DNA of 7,949 bases from Lachnospiraceae bacterium UBA3643 (GTDB lineage Bacteria; Bacillota; Clostridia; Lachnospirales; Lachnospiraceae), in the NCBI GenBank assembly GCA_002373855.1, contig DFKO01000024.1:1-7949 (forward strand), in the 5' to 3' direction. The number at the start of each line of letters is the position of its first letter. The stretch's first letter is position 1. A program made the translations under genes and the position numbers. Shown one piece after another: positions 5,265-7,949 of the stretch. The notes under the pieces are model-generated. The model had not been told where the DNA came from. It saw only the letters and a program-made list of their open reading frames with translations, and searched no databases.

Positions 5265-6473
5265 ATGAAAAAAAGTTTTATGGAAGTATTAAAAAAGACA
5301 GGTATTTCACTGCTGCTCGGTGCGATTACTTTTTCTACCATAGTAGCATGCGGAAATAATGATAGCAGCATTTCCGGTAATACAACTGTCAATGAAAACG
5401 GAGAAGTGATCAACCTGGACGGCAGTCCCGTAAATACAGATGATGAGGAGGCTGCGGAGGACGAGTACTATGAGGAGCTTCCGGAAGGATATGTGAGAAG
5501 CTCACTTACAAATGAACTTGTTACAGAGGAAGTGGCCAATACAAGACCTATCGCAGTCATGATCCCAATGGATGAATGCGCCCAGCCGGATTACGGCAAC
5601 TCAAAGGCAGGCGTTGTCTATGAGTGTCTCGTAGAGGGTTCAATCACCAGGACGATGAACATCATTGAGGACTGGGAGTCTATGGAAAAAATCGGTAATA
5701 TCCGAAGCACCAGAGATTATTTCATCTTCTGGAGCTGGGAGTGGGATGCAATCCTCCTTCATGACGGAGGTCCTGCCGTCTATGTATCATCATGGCTGGC
5801 TGATCCCCTTACAAACAATATTAACGGTTTGGGTTACAGAGAGAGCAGCAGGAGTGCACCGCACAATGAATATTACACAGCTGATCTTGTAAATAAATAT
5901 ATCAGCTCATACGGATATGAAAAGACTCACAGAGACCAGTATGTAGAAAAGCATTTCTCTTTCGCACCTTACGGCGGACAGACCATATTATCCGACAGTT
6001 ACGATACGGGAGATGTCCTTGAGGTATATGCGGTGGATTTAAAGAACTGCTACCCTGTCACAAAGACGAGGTATGAGTACAATCCCGATGACGGTCTCTA
6101 TTACAGATTTATTTATGGCAAGCCTCATATGGATAATGCTGATGAGGACAATCCGGTTCAGCTCGCATTTTCAAATATAATCCTTCAGAGAGCAATCGGA
6201 TGTTCAAGAGATGATCACGATTACAGAGCCTTTGAAGTTCACAAGACTACAGAAGACGGATGGTTTATCACAAACGGTCAGGCAATTCACATTACCTGGC
6301 AGAAGACCGGCAATGAGACACCGACCAGATTCTTTGATGATTATGGAAATGAGATAAAACTTTCAACAGGTAAGACGATAATATCTGTTATTCAGGATGG
6401 CGGATCTGCAAGTCTTGACTTCATATTTGAGGACAGTAACGGTGATACTGTCGATGCGGAATTCGACAGATAA
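5265..6473 (+). CDS. DUF3048 (YerB-like) lipoprotein
   Basis: This 402-residue protein is a predicted lipoprotein of the DUF3048 family, the group that includes B. subtilis YerB; its biochemical role is not established. The N-terminus has a basic start, a hydrophobic segment (residues 13-27) and the lipobox IVAC with C29 as the lipidated cysteine. The mature protein would therefore sit on the outer face of the membrane. An acidic spacer (about 59-71, rich in D and E) leads to the first family domain. That domain starts near R94 with RPIAVMI and contains VYECLVEGSITR and a KIGNIRSTRDYF segment, a family hallmark. The second domain, about 295-395, has FSNIILQ, GWFITNGQAIHITWQK and PTRFFDDYGNEIKLSTGKT, matching the DUF3048 C-terminal part. 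AGAGGA at 5251-5256 is an adequate ribosome binding site 8 bases before the ATG. It has its own promoter and converges on the acyltransferase gene with a 20-bp gap. Confidence 0.9.
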   Translation: MKKSFMEVLKKTGISLLLGAITFSTIVACGNNDSSISGNTTVNENGEVINLDGSPVNTDDEEAAEDEYYEELPEGYVRSSLTNELVTEEVANTRPIAVMIPMDECAQPDYGNSKAGVVYECLVEGSITRTMNIIEDWESMEKIGNIRSTRDYFIFWSWEWDAILLHDGGPAVYVSSWLADPLTNNINGLGYRESSRSAPHNEYYTADLVNKYISSYGYEKTHRDQYVEKHFSFAPYGGQTILSDSYDTGDVLEVYAVDLKNCYPVTKTRYEYNPDDGLYYRFIYGKPHMDNADEDNPVQLAFSNIILQRAIGCSRDDHDYRAFEVHKTTEDGWFITNGQAIHITWQKTGNETPTRFFDDYGNEIKLSTGKTIISVIQDGGSASLDFIFEDSNGDTVDAEFDR

Positions 6474-6493
6474 TCTGATATACAAGATTGTTT

Positions 6494-7582
6494 TTATGCG
6501 GATTTTTTATTTTTTATCAGCTTGCTTATACCGTTTACAATCAGATAGATAAGGATGCATACCGCAATATTGATCCCTACTTTAGTCCAGTAGCCAAGGC
6601 CGTCAAATGATTCATTTTCCAGATATTTAAATACCGTCCAGTGCAGGCAAAATACCGGCATACTGATCTTTCCGAGGAATGACCATACCGGCGATAACAG
6701 TCCGGAAAACAGATTGCCGGAATATGATATTCCGCTTAATGTGATCACGAGCATGGCCCATATAATCATGGTGACAAATATCTGATCGTATACAGTGAGC
6801 TCTCTTCTGTGACATGAGAATATGACAAAAGCCAAAAGGATTATCTCACAGAGGGTAAATATAATTTTTAGTAATGAGCCGGGGTTAAACTTTTTTGAAA
6901 TGGATCCTACAGCATAATAGGCTGCGCCGCCAAGCAGCAAGTCCGCAATGGCGCGGACAGTCCCGCCGTAAAGGATTGCTCCGTGGGCACCCCACGCAAA
7001 AATGCTTGTCCATTTAAATCCCATATAGCCAAGAAGCATAAAAGGCAGAAACCATACAAGGTATCCTTTAAAAACATCATTGCACTTAACCGAGAGGTAC
7101 ATGACAATTGGCAGTGCAATCAGCATACAGGATAAAAACCAGAGCTGTGTACATCTGTAAGCATTTAAAGATATCTCAATCTGGCCGGTCATCGGCATCA
7201 TAAGCAGCTCTGAAGGCATATTCTGAAAGCTCATCAGTCTGTCAACAAGGGGGAGATAACTTCTGATAAAGAATTCCCACAAGTATGCTGCCACAATGGC
7301 AATCGTCGTATACGGAATGAGTCGCAGCAGTTTCTTTACAGTATACCCGGTGGCGTCTGCCATACCCCTTACGGTATCACGATGCTCTTCCACATGTTTT
7401 ATGGCAAAATATCCCATTATTATATAGAAAAATTCAACGCTGAGGGCACCGCTTGTAAAAAAAGTCGGACTGCCCGCCGGGAGCATGTTCTGGGAATGGT
7501 GGATTACTATAATAAAGCAGAATATAAATCTGAGCAGTTCTATGAAATTATTTTTTGCTTTTGATGTAATTGTTGTTTCCAT
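6494..7582 (-). CDS. Acyltransferase-3 family integral membrane protein
   Basis: This is a 362-residue polytopic membrane protein of the acyltransferase-3 family (OafA/OatA/YrhL-like), whose members transfer acyl groups, often acetyl, onto cell-surface polysaccharides, lipids or peptidoglycan. The family opening ELLRFIFCFIIVIHHS (residues 15-30) carries the conserved R18 and the candidate catalytic histidine pair H28-H29. SVEFFYIIMGYF (48-59) corresponds to the family VDLFFVLSGF motif, and KKLLRLIP (83-90) to the RRLRRIYP motif. About nine or ten hydrophobic segments follow. There is no appended extracytoplasmic SGNH domain. I chose the ATG at 7582 because the family motif starts shortly after it. 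An in-frame ATG at 7723 would add 47 residues that look like translated AT-rich intergenic DNA and would lie in the gdhA leader hairpin. No ribosome binding site precedes 7582, so the exact start is less sure than the family. The acceptor is unknown. Confidence 0.85.
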   Translation of the reverse strand: METTITSKAKNNFIELLRFIFCFIIVIHHSQNMLPAGSPTFFTSGALSVEFFYIIMGYFAIKHVEEHRDTVRGMADATGYTVKKLLRLIPYTTIAIVAAYLWEFFIRSYLPLVDRLMSFQNMPSELLMMPMTGQIEISLNAYRCTQLWFLSCMLIALPIVMYLSVKCNDVFKGYLVWFLPFMLLGYMGFKWTSIFAWGAHGAILYGGTVRAIADLLLGGAAYYAVGSISKKFNPGSLLKIIFTLCEIILLAFVIFSCHRRELTVYDQIFVTMIIWAMLVITLSGISYSGNLFSGLLSPVWSFLGKISMPVFCLHWTVFKYLENESFDGLGYWTKVGINIAVCILIYLIVNGISKLIKNKKSA

Positions 7583-7643
7583 ATTATATAGAGTAGAATA
7601 AAAGTATCTTTTTTTCAAGAAAAATGATATTCCAATAAATTTG

Positions 7644-7672
7644 TTGTTGATTTTTAAATTGAGATATATTAT
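7644..7672 (+). promoter_or_regulatory. Candidate gdhA promoter
   Basis: TTGTTG at 7644-7649 and TATTAT at 7667-7672 are 17 bases apart and would start transcription near 7679, giving a leader of about 107 bases. On the opposite strand a perfect TATAAT (7673 down to 7668) overlaps the same bases and could serve the acyltransferase gene with a leader of about 80 bases. The region is very AT-rich, so chance matches are likely. Confidence 0.4.
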
Positions 7673-7687
7673 ATTCTTATTCAAGGC

Positions 7688-7746
7688 AAAGGCGTCTGAA
7701 TGGATGTACCCTTCGAGGTACATTTTGTTTCGACGTCTTTTTGTTT
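7688..7746 (+). promoter_or_regulatory. Structured leader of gdhA with terminator-like stem
   Basis: An outer stem pairs AAAGGCGTC (7688-7696) with GACGTCTTT (7732-7740), nine pairs including one G-U. It encloses an inner perfect 7-bp hairpin, ATGTACC (7704-7710) with GGTACAT (7717-7723), closed by a CTTCGA loop. Both stems run into T-rich stretches, TTTGTTT after the inner one and TTTTTGTTT through 7746 after the outer one. No gene on the plus strand lies upstream to need a terminator, so an attenuator or a short RNA in the gdhA leader is a reasonable inference. Confidence 0.5.
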
Positions 7747-7785
7747 AAAACCCATTTTATTCATCATTTTAAGGAGGACAGAGTA

Positions 7786-7949
7786 ATGTCATATGTAGAT
7801 GAGGTACTTGAGAAAGTAAGCAAAAGAGATGCAGACCAGCCCGAATTCATTCAGGCAGTAACCGAGGTTCTTAATTCATTAAGACCTGTGATCGAGAAGG
7901 ATGAGCAGAAGTATCGTGATCTTGCTATCCTTGAGAGAATTACAGAGCC
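7786..7949 (+). CDS. gdhA: NAD(P)-glutamate dehydrogenase, N-terminal part (runs off the window)
   Basis: The first 54 codons of a glutamate dehydrogenase are present; the rest lies beyond the window. The enzyme interconverts 2-oxoglutarate plus ammonium and glutamate with NAD(P)H in the cytoplasm. The N-terminus MSYVDEVLEKVSKRDADQ is followed by PEFIQAVTEVLNSLRPVIEK and then AILERITEP. These are characteristic of the hexameric bacterial family (typically MSYVD..., QPEF.QAV.EVL..L.P, ILERI..PER). The catalytic lysines and the coenzyme domain are not in view, so NADP preference is assumed from the family subtype. The start is well fixed by AAGGAGG at 7771-7777, eight bases before the ATG and the strongest ribosome binding site in the window. 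That suits an abundant central-metabolism enzyme. A structured leader lies just upstream. Confidence 0.9.
   Translation, partial: MSYVDEVLEKVSKRDADQPEFIQAVTEVLNSLRPVIEKDEQKYRDLAILERITE

Noticed and set aside
6475..6520. CTGATA ... TATCAG inverted repeat between the convergent lipoprotein and acyltransferase genes
   Set aside because: Only six bases per arm with a 34-base gap, partly inside the acyltransferase coding end; not a convincing terminator.
7382..7564. Plus-strand open frame of 60 codons
   Set aside because: It lies fully antisense to the conserved N-terminal membrane region of the acyltransferase and has no ribosome binding site.
7583..7723. 47-residue N-terminal extension of the acyltransferase
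   Set aside because: Asparagine-, isoleucine- and lysine-rich translation of intergenic DNA that overlaps the gdhA leader hairpin, with no ribosome binding site.

Overview
The window is a moderately AT-rich stretch of bacterial chromosome. It most likely comes from an anaerobic, plant-polysaccharide-using member of the Clostridia, and probably the Lachnospiraceae (Butyrivibrio/Roseburia-like). This is inferred from the CdaR/PucR-like regulator, the NrdG2-type radical SAM activase, the GH43 domain, the YerB-like (DUF3048) lipoprotein, the Firmicute-style promoters, and a tadA-to-SRP-RNA order that recalls Bacillus subtilis (tadA, scr, dnaX). No mobile element, CRISPR array, tRNA or rRNA was seen.

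Layout: (1) 43-1128 (+), a PucR/CdaR-like helix-turn-helix regulator. (2) 1123-1833 (-), an NrdG2-type radical SAM activating enzyme, convergent with gene 1 and overlapping it by 6 bp. (3) 1874-3991 (+), divergent from gene 2: one uninterrupted reading frame encoding a GH43 glycosidase, a CBM6-like beta-sandwich and a complete tRNA adenosine deaminase TadA. (4) 3992-4111, an intergenic stretch with a 32-bp palindrome and an extended -10 promoter. (5) 4112-4969 (+), an unrecognised membrane-anchored protein. (6) about 5016-5182 (+), the SRP RNA (4.5S/scRNA), with its own strong promoter and a compact form lacking the Alu-domain helices. (7) 5265-6473 (+), a DUF3048 lipoprotein whose mRNA begins with a perfect hairpin. 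(8) 6494-7582 (-), an integral-membrane acyltransferase-3 family protein. (9) 7786 to the window end (+), the N-terminus of NAD(P)-glutamate dehydrogenase, preceded by a structured leader with a terminator-like stem.

The genes do not form one operon; most have a recognisable promoter of their own. The most striking observation is the GH43-TadA fusion: an essential tRNA-editing enzyme joined to a carbohydrate-active enzyme, at what looks like the native tadA locus. Secondary observations are two genes with the same TATAAT-N6-ATG arrangement and no Shine-Dalgarno sequence (predicted leaderless mRNAs), the compact SRP RNA, and the gdhA leader structure.
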